Shown piece after piece: positions 1 through 7,991 of a DNA stretch of 22,239 nucleotides (the first letter of the stretch is position 1; every line of letters starts with the position of its first letter). The DNA is from CAZTWC01 sp964617105 [NCBI: uncultured Myxococcia bacterium] (lineage in GTDB: Bacteria; CAZTWC01): contig CAZTWC010000028.1 in assembly GCA_964617105.1 (NCBI GenBank), positions 1 through 22,239 on the forward strand, written 5' to 3'. A program made the position numbers and the translations under genes. The notes beneath the pieces are model-generated. The model was not told the DNA's origin. It searched no databases and saw only the letters and a list, made by a program, of their open reading frames with translations.

Positions 1-3000
1 CAATTCACCGGTTACCACCAGGTGAGGCAACTGGCTCAGATCATCCTCCGGCTGTTCAGTGGATAACACGCCGCCGTCCTTGATCCAGACATTACGAAAA
101 ATATGTTTACCCATAATCTTCACTGTGCCCTGCTCGATGATTATATCCTTTTTGTCCCAGGTATAATCAGTAGCGCCGATAGTATCTATCCCTTTGGCCA
201 GCAAATTATTGTTTTCAATGCCAGAAACTGTTACCTGAAAAGATGCCTTGTCTTGGCCGCCTTCAGCATCTTCGGCAGTTATTTCAAAGTTGTACTGTTT
301 ATCTTTATCTGCCTCTTCACCAATAAAAGCAAATACCGCCTTACCACTGGTAGTGACCCCTAAAAGATCCTGCTTGCCAGAGTCATTGGCGCTTAAAGTC
401 TGTTGGGGATGGTAATGAATCTCACCGCCCTCATCAGAAGCATCTACATTCAGGGTCAATGTCCGGCCCAGCAAGACAAACTGCTTAGAGGTTACATTTC
501 GGAGCCGGGGTTTGTTAAGGATACGCACCACGTATTTACCAGTGGTATCGGGCGCCTGCTTGGTGGTATCAACAGCCTTGATCTCAATAGTATAATTGGA
601 ATCCTCAGACGTATCTTTATCTCCATTTATCTTTTTCGCCAACGTATAGGGCACCTTCCAGAAGAGATGACCGATACCATTACCTTTATTTTCGAATTTC
701 ATGCCAGGATGAAGTTGCTTTAAAGTCAATTTAGGTTGGTCATTATTTTTGTTGGTATCAGCGTCAATGGCTTTTACCTGCAAAAAAATCTCTTGGCCTT
801 CGTACGCCGCCAAATCAAAACTCTTCAGCCAATTACCCTGATCATCCTTCTGCCTTTTGATCTCTGGAAATTCGGTAAAAGTAGGGCTGGATGGAGTGCC
901 TTCCACGGCCACCACCCAGGTGGAGGTTACTTTTACGGTTTCCTCCTGGGCGTCTTTGGCAATAGCAGTAACTACATAGGGTGGAAAGAGCCGCTGGGTA
1001 TTACTAAAATCAAACACCGTCAAGGTAGCCACGGTGCGACCCAGATCATCTGCCTTCTGAGAAACCTGAAAATGGGTGTTCTCCTCCAGCCAGTTGGGGG
1101 GAAGTTCTTCGCCAGTATTGGGGTCTTTGATCAAAGAATCGCGAATTTTAAAGGCAAAAACCGGCTTGCTGCCATCTGGATCAGCGGCAATAAACTTACC
1201 AACCACCTGGCCGCCCTTTTCCATGCTGGCTGGTGCCGGCACGCTCACTATCACTGGCGGTGACTCCAAAATGGGAATATTTTGCATGGCCAAAAGCCTT
1301 TTATCCTCGGTTATATGGATATCGTTGATCCCACCGCGTCCAAAGGCTTCGGCGCTTACCTTCACCACTGTTCCCTTGGGGGCATTACTGTTTACCTGCA
1401 GAAAAAAGATGAATTCGCCACTGCTTTTATAGGCCAGAGCCGAGGGGTTGTTACCACCCTGGGTAATATTGAAATGCTGGGATAGATCTTGTCCCTGGTT
1501 ATCAACCAATACCAGATCTACTTTTAATTTGCGCACTTCAACATAGCTGCGGTTGGAAACCTCCACCTTCACTAAAAAGGGTCCTGAGCCCTGAGCAAAA
1601 CTATTGGGCCCCTCTACCTTTGATACCGCCACCTCGGGCATGGGATAACTCTCTTTGTCAGTGGGGTTGGTTCCTGCCAAAATCTCGATATTATTGTTAA
1701 CGCCATCATTGTCAGTATCTTTGTCACACAGATCTCCCTGACCATCGCCATCAATATCTTCCTGGCCGGGATTAAAATTGTAAACACAGTTGTCGCTCAA
1801 GTCACTGAACTTGTCATTATCGCTGTCCAGTGGGCGATCAAACTGATTCAGGGGATCGGACTGAAAATTGGCGCAACTGGTATCATCTTTATCCTGGGGG
1901 TTGATGCACTCGTCCAGATCTTTAAAACCATCGTTGTCATCGTCTTTATCACACACATCCCCCTGATCATCGCTGTCATTGTCTTTCTGGTCTAAGTTTT
2001 TTATCTCAGGACAGTTATCACGCCTATCAGAGATAAAATCGTTGTCTCCATCCTGGGGCAAAGATTCGGCATTAAAAGGATCAGACTGATTGCCCAGCCG
2101 TTCGTCATCATCGCGGTATCCATCGTTGTCATCATCATCATCGCAAATATCACCTAATAGGTCGAAACTAATAGCCACAATCCCTTCTAACTCAGTCTTC
2201 AAAGAAGAATTGTTGCCTATACGGCGGCTCAAATCCCACTGTTCGATACCCAGAGAGTTATCTTTCAACTTTTGTAAACCCAGGGGATTGGCTTTCAGCC
2301 GGGTATAAAACACCTCCCAATCGGTATTTTTCTGGTCAGAATTACGCACCTGGGGACAGTTGTCAAAAGAGTCGGGAATCAGGTCGGCGTCAATATCAGG
2401 CTCACAAGCATCGCCCACACCATTGTCATCAGTATCGGTCTGGGCCTGGTTGGTGCTGGTAGGGCAATTATCACGGCCATCGGAGATAAAATCGCCATCC
2501 CGGTCAGGAGGAGTGGAGTTTTTATCTAAAGGATTGGACTGGAAACTGGCGCAACTGGTGTCATCTGGATTTGACAGGTTATAACATTCATCATCATCCT
2601 TGTATCCATCGTTGTCATCATCATCATCGCAAAGATCTCCAAAACGGTCATAGTCATAATCACCCTGTTCATGATTTTTAACCAGGGGGCAGTTATCAAT
2701 ACGGTCCGAAATAAAATCTTCATCACTGTCAAAGGGTTTGGAACGGTCATCAAAGGGATTAGACTGATTACCCAACTCCTCATCAAAATTGCTGTACCCA
2801 TCGCCATCGATATCCTGATCACACCCATCACCCAATCCATCTTTGTCCAAATCCAACTGATCCCGATTCACTTTTTCACGGCAGTTGTCGTTAAAATCGC
2901 CGATCTTGTCGTTGTCGGTGTCATCAGGAACAGATTCATCGGAAAAGGGGTTACTTATTCCAGTGTGGTCAATGTTCGAGTCAATAAGACAAGTTTCATT

Positions 3001-4071
3001 GATACTTTTATCCTGGGCCGTGCACTCATCAGAGTTAGTATAGCCATCACCATCTATATCCTGATCGCAAAGATCACCCAGGCCATCGCCGTCCAGATCT
3101 TTTTGCTCCGGGTTGGCAATGGTACGGCAGTTGTCACGGCCATCTGGCATAAAATCCTTGTCTTTATCGGCTGGAGTGGATTTAGCATCATTAGGATCAC
3201 TGCCAAAGGTTTTTTCATCAATATCCTGGTAACCATCACCATCCTGATCAAAGTCACACAGATCGCCAATTCCATCGCCATCGGTATCCACCTGATCTTG
3301 GTTGGCGGCTTCGGGACAGTTGTCTTCTCCCGTCAATATCTCATCTCCATCCGGGTCCATCCCCTGGCAAATATCGCCAATACCGTTGAGGTCGCTGTCC
3401 TCTTGCTTAGGATTGGACACCGTGGGACAGTTGTCGCTAGAAAAGGAGATATGATCACCATCATCATCTACCCCGGCCGGAATACTGGAAAAGATTTGCG
3501 ATGCCACCGACAGATTGCCAACCGCATCAGAAGCCCGTACCCGCAAGTAATTTCTCTTGCCCACCACTAAGTGAGATGCCTTATATATTCCTTCCCACTT
3601 GTATTCACCATTGCCTAAATCGGTGATCTTTTTCTCATCCCAAAAGACAAATTGGCTGTTGCTGAAATTAACTCCATCCAAACTATGTAAAAATTTAAAA
3701 CCCGCTATGCCGCTCTTTTGGCAGCACCAGGTAAACTCTACCCGCAAAGAGCGCTCGTATGGACGAGCCCGCACTGCATTGAATGTAATCAATGGCGGGG
3801 TCTGATCTAAAATCATAGAGGCACTAAAAGGGATCGAGGTCCGGCCGGACCGATCGCGAATACGGACAAAAATGTTCTTGTTGCCATCAATACCGGGATC
3901 GGGCAGGGAATATTGCACCCGATTTTTAAACTCCTGCCACACCGCGCTGGAAAAAGCAGTGGTGGTATCCACCTGAAAGGAATCGATACCGCTGCCTAAT
4001 CCATCGCTAACAACCATCGCCATCTCTATATCGGGCTTGGCAGTGGCGGTATGAGATTTCTGGCCGTTCAT
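1..4071 (-). CDS. TSP3-repeat surface protein, C-terminal half of a split gene (partial, runs off left edge)
   Basis: An open frame of 1,357 codons runs to the window edge with no stop. Residues 1 to about 200 hold two Ig-like modules, the first lacking its initial strand. Residues about 202-810 are an acidic TSP3 array with roughly nine DNC-containing units (DxDxDG calcium loops, DNCP, NxDQ, GDxCD). Residues about 810-1300 are Ig/cadherin-like domains, and the last 55 or so look like the first rungs of a beta-helix. The frame is the same as that of the upstream lipoprotein, separated from it by TAG GTC. The only near start is ATG at 4071, with a purine-rich AGAGGG upstream, so reinitiation is possible. 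No signal peptide follows this ATG, so a separately made product would probably stay in the cytoplasm, where calcium-binding repeats make little sense. I infer this is the rest of the 4075-7200 protein. The ligand and exact role are unknown. Confidence 0.8.
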   Translation of the reverse strand, partial: MNGQKSHTATAKPDIEMAMVVSDGLGSGIDSFQVDTTTAFSSAVWQEFKNRVQYSLPDPGIDGNKNIFVRIRDRSGRTSIPFSASMILDQTPPLITFNAVRARPYERSLRVEFTWCCQKSGIAGFKFLHSLDGVNFSNSQFVFWDEKKITDLGNGEYKWEGIYKASHLVVGKRNYLRVRASDAVGNLSVASQIFSSIPAGVDDDGDHISFSSDNCPTVSNPKQEDSDLNGIGDICQGMDPDGDEILTGEDNCPEAANQDQVDTDGDGIGDLCDFDQDGDGYQDIDEKTFGSDPNDAKSTPADKDKDFMPDGRDNCRTIANPEQKDLDGDGLGDLCDQDIDGDGYTNSDECTAQDKSINETCLIDSNIDHTGISNPFSDESVPDDTDNDKIGDFNDNCREKVNRDQLDLDKDGLGDGCDQDIDGDGYSNFDEELGNQSNPFDDRSKPFDSDEDFISDRIDNCPLVKNHEQGDYDYDRFGDLCDDDDDNDGYKDDDECYNLSNPDDTSCASFQSNPLDKNSTPPDRDGDFISDGRDNCPTSTNQAQTDTDDNGVGDACEPDIDADLIPDSFDNCPQVRNSDQKNTDWEVFYTRLKANPLGLQKLKDNSLGIEQWDLSRRIGNNSSLKTELEGIVAISFDLLGDICDDDDDNDGYRDDDERLGNQSDPFNAESLPQDGDNDFISDRRDNCPEIKNLDQKDNDSDDQGDVCDKDDDNDGFKDLDECINPQDKDDTSCANFQSDPLNQFDRPLDSDNDKFSDLSDNCVYNFNPGQEDIDGDGQGDLCDKDTDNDGVNNNIEILAGTNPTDKESYPMPEVAVSKVEGPNSFAQGSGPFLVKVEVSNRSYVEVRKLKVDLVLVDNQGQDLSQHFNITQGGNNPSALAYKSSGEFIFFLQVNSNAPKGTVVKVSAEAFGRGGINDIHITEDKRLLAMQNIPILESPPVIVSVPAPASMEKGGQVVGKFIAADPDGSKPVFAFKIRDSLIKDPNTGEELPPNWLEENTHFQVSQKADDLGRTVATLTVFDFSNTQRLFPPYVVTAIAKDAQEETVKVTSTWVVAVEGTPSSPTFTEFPEIKRQKDDQGNWLKSFDLAAYEGQEIFLQVKAIDADTNKNNDQPKLTLKQLHPGMKFENKGNGIGHLFWKVPYTLAKKINGDKDTSEDSNYTIEIKAVDTTKQAPDTTGKYVVRILNKPRLRNVTSKQFVLLGRTLTLNVDASDEGGEIHYHPQQTLSANDSGKQDLLGVTTSGKAVFAFIGEEADKDKQYNFEITAEDAEGGQDKASFQVTVSGIENNNLLAKGIDTIGATDYTWDKKDIIIEQGTVKIMGKHIFRNVWIKDGGVLSTEQPEDDLSQLPHLVVTGEL
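2116..2147. repeat. 32-bp exact direct repeat, copy 1 (mate at 2602-2633)
   Basis: Identical over 32 bases to 2602-2633, 486 bp away. On the minus strand it encodes the Asp-rich segment CDDDDDNDGY in two TSP3 units. It contains a short CAT/ATC triplet run, so slippage or recombination between the copies is plausible. Confidence 0.8.
2602..2633. repeat. 32-bp exact direct repeat, copy 2 (mate at 2116-2147)
   Basis: Second copy of the 32-base repeat inside the TSP3 array, encoding the same Asp-rich calcium-loop segment. The identity extends through silent positions, which suggests recent duplication or gene conversion rather than protein constraint alone. Confidence 0.8.
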
Positions 4072-4074
4072 GAC

Positions 4075-4077
4075 CTA
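4075..4077 (-). other. In-frame TAG separating two halves of one modular surface protein
   Basis: Read on the minus strand, the upstream lipoprotein ends LLLEG-TAG, and the same frame continues as GTC-ATG and onward for more than 4 kb. The TAG falls inside an Ig-like module. It comes after the module's usual xDxxPP boundary (here LDLHPP) and before the expected strand and SDGLGSGID segment, which is followed by another LDQTPP boundary. TAG is an ordinary terminator at recN and trpG in this window, so general recoding is unlikely. A nonsense mutation, a base-call error, reinitiation or local readthrough could each explain it. Confidence 0.8.
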
Positions 4078-7000
4078 TCCCTCTAAAAGGAGAGATTGCA
4101 ACACTGGTGGATGCAGATCCAGAAAAGTTGCAGCCTCCAGGCTGGTTAATATTTTACCGGCAGAATTGTAAAAAGTGACGTTGATCCATTTTTCCCCCTC
4201 GCTGCGGCTAAGTTCTACCACCCTCTTGACTGCTGCTGCCTCCCGTAGCACTTTTCCCCCTTCCAGGTCTCCGGAGATCTCCATCTCCGTGGCGGCAGTA
4301 GGAAGCCCCATAACCAGGGTTATCAGCGGTTTCTGAATATATTCTCCATCTTGCACAGTGACATTACCTTCAGGTTTGAAACCACTGTCAAACTCAATAC
4401 TGTCCTGGGTCACAGTCTGGTTACCAGCCAAATCCAAAGCCTTGAAATAGACGGTCTTGACTCCGCCGCCTTCAGCCAACTTCCAGTTGTGCTGTCCCAG
4501 GCTGTTTATCTCTTTTTGTTCTTTAAAATCGGGCTGGTTGGACAGGTAGAAACGCTTCAGACCCCGATCATCGCTAGCCCGTAAATATAGACGTACATCG
4601 CGGCTGGCGGTCCTGGCCTGACCGCCGTTGATGACCACAGAAACCGAGAAAGGTGGTTTGGTATCCAGGGTGATGGCGCATTCCGCACCTCGATCCAGCC
4701 GGTTGCCTGCCATATCTTCAAATGAGATATACACGCTCTTTTGGCCATCTCCAGCGGGTAGTTGAAAATCCACTTCCGGGTTGGCGGGGTCAAAATCTAG
4801 CCAGGCCGCCCCCCCCATGGGAAGACGACTGGAAAGACGCACCCGCTGCAAGTCATTCTCTTTGCTCAAGATTTTAACTTTGACTTGCCGTTTGTTGGTA
4901 TATCCCGTCCCCTGGTTGATCTGGCAAGTCCCGGCTAGAATCTGGGCATCCCAGATGATACCAGCAGAGAAAATTTTACTGACATTACCAGCAGTATCTT
5001 TTATTTGAGCGTACAGGTTTTTTGGACCCTGGGGCTCTTTAAAAATATAGTTAAATACACTCACAAAAGATTGAAACTCCTGTTTCAACAACTCCTGGGC
5101 ATCTTCAGAATAGCGGAGTTCGGCCGCTGCCAACCCCTCCATATCCTGGACAAAAATACGCACTTCTACCTGTCCACGGGGGTCGCCAGTATAGGCAGAG
5201 CCGCCGTCCAGCACCATCTCGGTACGAGGAACTTTTTGAGCATAATAGAGGGTTTCTCTATGCACGTTGGAGATATTTCCGGCCTGGTCAAAAAAGCGGC
5301 AAAATACGGTTTTAATACCTTCCCCTTCCGACAATTGAAATGCCACCAGGCTCTGGTAATTACCCTTTTGATAACCGCTGGGATTACTGGCGGAAAAATT
5401 TGGAGCACCTTCCGCCAACTCGTATCCATCAGCCCCAGAGGCATTAAGTTTAAAAAAGATATCACGATCTTTTACCACTTTGACCGGGCGGGGAGTACCC
5501 TGGGTGTCGGCAAGCAGGATAGCATCGGTGGCTGACGGTTGGGGAGGCACGGTATCTAATTTTATTGAACTACTGGCAGTGGCCACATTGCTGGCTTTAT
5601 CAATGGCACAGAGGGTGACATTTTTGTCACCATCGCCCGCCTCCAGCAAAAAGCGAACCTTTGGTTCTATAGGACGATATTTGGCGTGGCTGCAATCCTT
5701 TAGGCCATTTAATAGATCGTAATGACTGGCTTTCTCAACCCCCAATTCCACATCTATATCCAACACGTTTACCGCAGATGAACCTTGAGCCAAACGGGGA
5801 AAACCGGTTTTTATCACCGGTGCCTGGCTGTCGTATTCAAACTCCACCTTAACGGTTTCAGAAATATTGCCAGCCAAATCCGATACCCGGGCATAAACGG
5901 TTTTTGGCTCATCCACCACCTTTGCGCTGGTAGCATCCTGCTGTAAAAAATAGGCAACACTGTCAATATAGGGTCGAGATTGAACATCTTTTAACACTTC
6001 TTCATCGGCCAGGTCTTTTTCACTCAACCAAAGAAGATGAATAGCGGTTAAATTATCGGAGGAATCCAACAACAACCCCACCGGACTATCATTCACCGCC
6101 TCTTTATCTTCGGCAACAGACAATTTCTCAATTTGGGGAACGGTTTGATCAAGAGTTACCACTCCAATATAAACTTTGCTCTCTTGACAATAGCGGTCAC
6201 GAAACTTGACATAAATCAGTTTTTTACCATCCCCTTCACTCAGAGTAAACTCGTGTTCCGCCTTATACTCCAGCCATTCCTTCTCGGGAATAACCTCATC
6301 TTCTTTGATCTCATCTTCCCTTACCAGCATTCTGTCAACCGCTTCGCCAAAAGCGTAGAGCGAAAGCACCACCTGGCTCTCTTTGGTATATTCCACCAAC
6401 TTTAAAGATTTATCTTCCTGTCTCAGTTTTACCTCTACCACGCCGGTAACCTTGCGCAACTTCAAATCGCTCATAGTGGAAGTTTTTTCCTCTTGCACAG
6501 TGACAGTCTTATTGTTGCCCTGGTCTGGGGCATAATTATTTTTTGAAGTTTGAACCTGATAATCACCTGCGGGAATACCACTTAGATAAAAAGAGCCATC
6601 GGGATTACTAATGGCAGAGTAAGAACGGCGGGTGAGGTCAATGGCGGCAGGTACACAACCACTACCACCCTGTTCATCGTCTGCCTGTAATTTTCCAACT
6701 GTCAGCGCCTGGGCTGATGAACCGGTAACCTGACGAATAAAAGTTACTCTTGCCCCCTGGCGATCAACTTCTGACAGGCCATTCTCATCAAAAAGGAAAA
6801 CAAACCCCCGGCTGGAGCCTATCTTGTTCTGTAGAACCCGTTCACCAATATTCATTAGTCTATCAATTTCGATCTCCACCTGCTCGGTGTGCTCCCGGTA
6901 ACCTTCCCGTGACACGGTTACAGTGTACTTATCAGGAGTAAGACCAGTGATATGAAACTCTCCCTGAGTGTCAGTGGTTACTTCTTTGGTTTCCAGGGTG

Positions 7001-7200
7001 GAAGTTAGTCTAACTGTAGTGCCCAGGGGAGGAAGTTGATCCTGAAGCACAATTTTTCCCTTTAGGCTCCCCTTCTTTTGAAAGACTGTTTTTGCCTTTG
7101 CATCAAAGGGGTTATCCCGCTGCTCATCGGTGATACAGGAGAAAAAATTACTTGAAAACAAAAAACACAATACTAAAATTAAAAAGTTCTTTTTTTGCAT
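4075..7200 (-). CDS. Predicted lipoprotein with carboxypeptidase-regulatory-like and Ig-like repeats
   Basis: Protein of 1,041 residues. ATG at 7200 is preceded by GAGAGG with 6-nt spacing; an upstream in-frame ATG at 7245 lacks these signals and precedes the lysine/hydrophobic leader. Residues 1-22 form a lipoprotein-like signal ending FFSC (Cys22 would be lipidated), although FFS is a weak lipobox. A DNPFD motif follows, as seen in many deltaproteobacterial lipoproteins. Residues about 44-112 and 128-250 resemble carboxypeptidase-regulatory-like beta-sandwiches (GEFHITGL and GSFYLSGIPAGDY). From about 253 on there are about eight Ig-like modules of roughly 90-100 residues, with recurring AGN and LDxxPP boundaries. 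No catalytic site is apparent. It is probably the anchored stalk of a surface or adhesin-like protein whose distal part lies in 1-4071. The last module is cut by TAG, so the product may be truncated. Confidence 0.85.
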   Translation of the reverse strand: MQKKNFLILVLCFLFSSNFFSCITDEQRDNPFDAKAKTVFQKKGSLKGKIVLQDQLPPLGTTVRLTSTLETKEVTTDTQGEFHITGLTPDKYTVTVSREGYREHTEQVEIEIDRLMNIGERVLQNKIGSSRGFVFLFDENGLSEVDRQGARVTFIRQVTGSSAQALTVGKLQADDEQGGSGCVPAAIDLTRRSYSAISNPDGSFYLSGIPAGDYQVQTSKNNYAPDQGNNKTVTVQEEKTSTMSDLKLRKVTGVVEVKLRQEDKSLKLVEYTKESQVVLSLYAFGEAVDRMLVREDEIKEDEVIPEKEWLEYKAEHEFTLSEGDGKKLIYVKFRDRYCQESKVYIGVVTLDQTVPQIEKLSVAEDKEAVNDSPVGLLLDSSDNLTAIHLLWLSEKDLADEEVLKDVQSRPYIDSVAYFLQQDATSAKVVDEPKTVYARVSDLAGNISETVKVEFEYDSQAPVIKTGFPRLAQGSSAVNVLDIDVELGVEKASHYDLLNGLKDCSHAKYRPIEPKVRFLLEAGDGDKNVTLCAIDKASNVATASSSIKLDTVPPQPSATDAILLADTQGTPRPVKVVKDRDIFFKLNASGADGYELAEGAPNFSASNPSGYQKGNYQSLVAFQLSEGEGIKTVFCRFFDQAGNISNVHRETLYYAQKVPRTEMVLDGGSAYTGDPRGQVEVRIFVQDMEGLAAAELRYSEDAQELLKQEFQSFVSVFNYIFKEPQGPKNLYAQIKDTAGNVSKIFSAGIIWDAQILAGTCQINQGTGYTNKRQVKVKILSKENDLQRVRLSSRLPMGGAAWLDFDPANPEVDFQLPAGDGQKSVYISFEDMAGNRLDRGAECAITLDTKPPFSVSVVINGGQARTASRDVRLYLRASDDRGLKRFYLSNQPDFKEQKEINSLGQHNWKLAEGGGVKTVYFKALDLAGNQTVTQDSIEFDSGFKPEGNVTVQDGEYIQKPLITLVMGLPTAATEMEISGDLEGGKVLREAAAVKRVVELSRSEGEKWINVTFYNSAGKILTSLEAATFLDLHPPVLQSLLLEG

Positions 7201-7206
7201 GGTGTT

Positions 7207-7212
7207 CCTCTC
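7207..7212 (-). promoter_or_regulatory. Ribosome binding site fixing the lipoprotein start
   Basis: GAGAGG on the minus strand lies 6 nt before ATG at 7200. It decides against the in-frame ATG at 7245 and places the hydrophobic lipoprotein leader at the N-terminus. Confidence 0.7.
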
Positions 7213-7265
7213 TAATGTCCATCTAAAAATTAACTGGTATCTCAATTTTTTACCGAACCTGTTAA

Positions 7266-7283
7266 TATACTACATTCAGTATA
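7266..7283. promoter_or_regulatory. Palindrome in a divergent promoter region (TATACT-N6-AGTATA)
   Basis: Perfect 6-bp arms around a 6-nt spacer, in the 225-bp gap between the divergent lipoprotein and V4R genes. On the minus strand the TATACT arm could be a -10 element for the lipoprotein, but the best -35 (TTGGGC, complement of 7303-7308) has a long 19-nt spacer. It may be an operator, a promoter part or chance in AT-rich DNA. Confidence 0.3.
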
Positions 7284-7340
7284 GTTTTTGTATGGTTTTT
7301 TTGCCCAATTCGAGACCAGATATTTTAGTCTTACTGATTA

Positions 7341-7369
7341 TTGACAACAATACCGATTTTTATTATACT
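7341..7369 (+). promoter_or_regulatory. Sigma-70-type promoter for the V4R gene
   Basis: Perfect -35 TTGACA (7341-7346), a 17-nt spacer and -10 TATACT (7364-7369). Transcription would start near 7376, about 50 nt before the V4R start codon. This also argues that the in-frame ATG at 7372 is not the translation start. The downstream amidohydrolase gene is only 47 nt beyond the V4R gene and is probably co-transcribed. Confidence 0.75.
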
Positions 7370-7425
7370 TAATGATAATTGGATTGGTAGCGACTAACCC
7401 TAATATTAGTCTGCAAGGAGAAATG

Positions 7426-7944
7426 ATGATTAATAATATTATAAAATTTTTAAATTATGATGAAGCCACCGCTTCCTTAACCTACCATAAAGAGCGAATG
7501 TTCCTTTTGCATGCTAATGTATTAGCGGAAATTTTGGCCTCTTTCTCCGAATTTGCCCAGGAAATAGACACGGAGAAGGTTAAACAAATACTTTACTCCA
7601 TCGGCTTCAACTATGGCAGCCGCTTAGCAGAACGTTATACTGCCCAGGTTGAAGGCGGCGGCAAGTTTATCGCTTTTATGTGCCGGATTACCAGAGAGAT
7701 GGGTTTAGGCAATTTCGAACCGGTAGAACTGGACTGGCAAGGAAAACAGTTGACCTTTGAAGTTACCAACTCGGTTCTGGTCCAGGAAAATTATCAAGAA
7801 TTAAAAATAAATCCCTGCGCCTTTTTTAAAGGCTTTTTAGCCGGCATCAGTGAGGCGATATTTGAGGGAAAAAAAACAGTAGAAGAGATCGAATGCGTCA
7901 ACAACGGAGACCCTTCCTGTATCTTTATTATCAAACAATCCTGA
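7426..7944 (+). CDS. V4R (4-vinyl reductase-like) domain protein
   Basis: Protein of 172 residues, essentially one V4R domain. Visible family features are a central helical region with GFNYGSRLAERY, a CxFFKGFLAG segment and the C-terminal ECxxxGDPSCIF signature, whose cysteines and glycine match V4R ligand- or metal-binding regions. AAGGAG at 7415-7420 precedes tandem ATGs at 7423 and 7426; the second has the better spacing (5 nt rather than 2). V4R domains occur in bacteriochlorophyll BchJ, archaeal proteins and sensory regions of XylR/DmpR-type activators, where they bind small hydrophobic molecules. No DNA-binding or catalytic domain is attached, so it is probably a stand-alone small-molecule-binding protein. 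The ligand is unknown. There is no signal peptide, so it should be cytoplasmic. Confidence 0.8.
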   Translation: MINNIIKFLNYDEATASLTYHKERMFLLHANVLAEILASFSEFAQEIDTEKVKQILYSIGFNYGSRLAERYTAQVEGGGKFIAFMCRITREMGLGNFEPVELDWQGKQLTFEVTNSVLVQENYQELKINPCAFFKGFLAGISEAIFEGKKTVEEIECVNNGDPSCIFIIKQS

Positions 7945-7991
7945 TTCCGATATCCTTCAACATAAAATCAACATTGGCCCGGGGAACGAGT

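Larger units (their letters stand above)
1640..3468 (-). repeat. TSP3 calcium-binding repeat array (about nine units)
   Basis: On the minus strand about nine units carry the DNC landmark, followed by NxDQxDxDxDGxGDxCD-type segments typical of thrombospondin type 3 repeats. Two unit subtypes recur in order: one with LGNQS(N/D)PF (near 2762 and 2082) and one with DDTSCA(S/N)FQS(N/D)PL (near 2545 and 1870). This suggests duplication of a two-unit block. The runs of Asp codons make the DNA GATGAT-rich. The calcium-binding role comes from knowledge of the family. Confidence 0.85.

Noticed and set aside
2100-2640. CRISPR-like repeat spacing in the CAT/ATC-rich repeats
   Set aside because: The repeats code for Asp-rich TSP3 loops, are not evenly spaced and have coding sequence between them.
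103-3805. Several plus-strand open frames opposite the TSP3 array
   Set aside because: They are antisense shadows of the long minus-strand frame. Their Ile/Val-rich translations come from the complement of Asp codons and show no family features.
4075-4077. Genome-wide reassignment of TAG to a sense codon
   Set aside because: recN and trpG end in TAG at the normal family length, so TAG works as a stop here. Only local readthrough remains possible.
7201-7245. Upstream ATG at 7245 for the lipoprotein gene
   Set aside because: It would put 15 residues before the signal peptide and has no ribosome site, while ATG at 7200 has GAGAGG at 6 nt.
7372-7425. ATG at 7372 as the V4R start
   Set aside because: It lies just after the -10 box, upstream of the expected transcription start, with no ribosome site. 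AAGGAG directly precedes the ATGs at 7423 and 7426.
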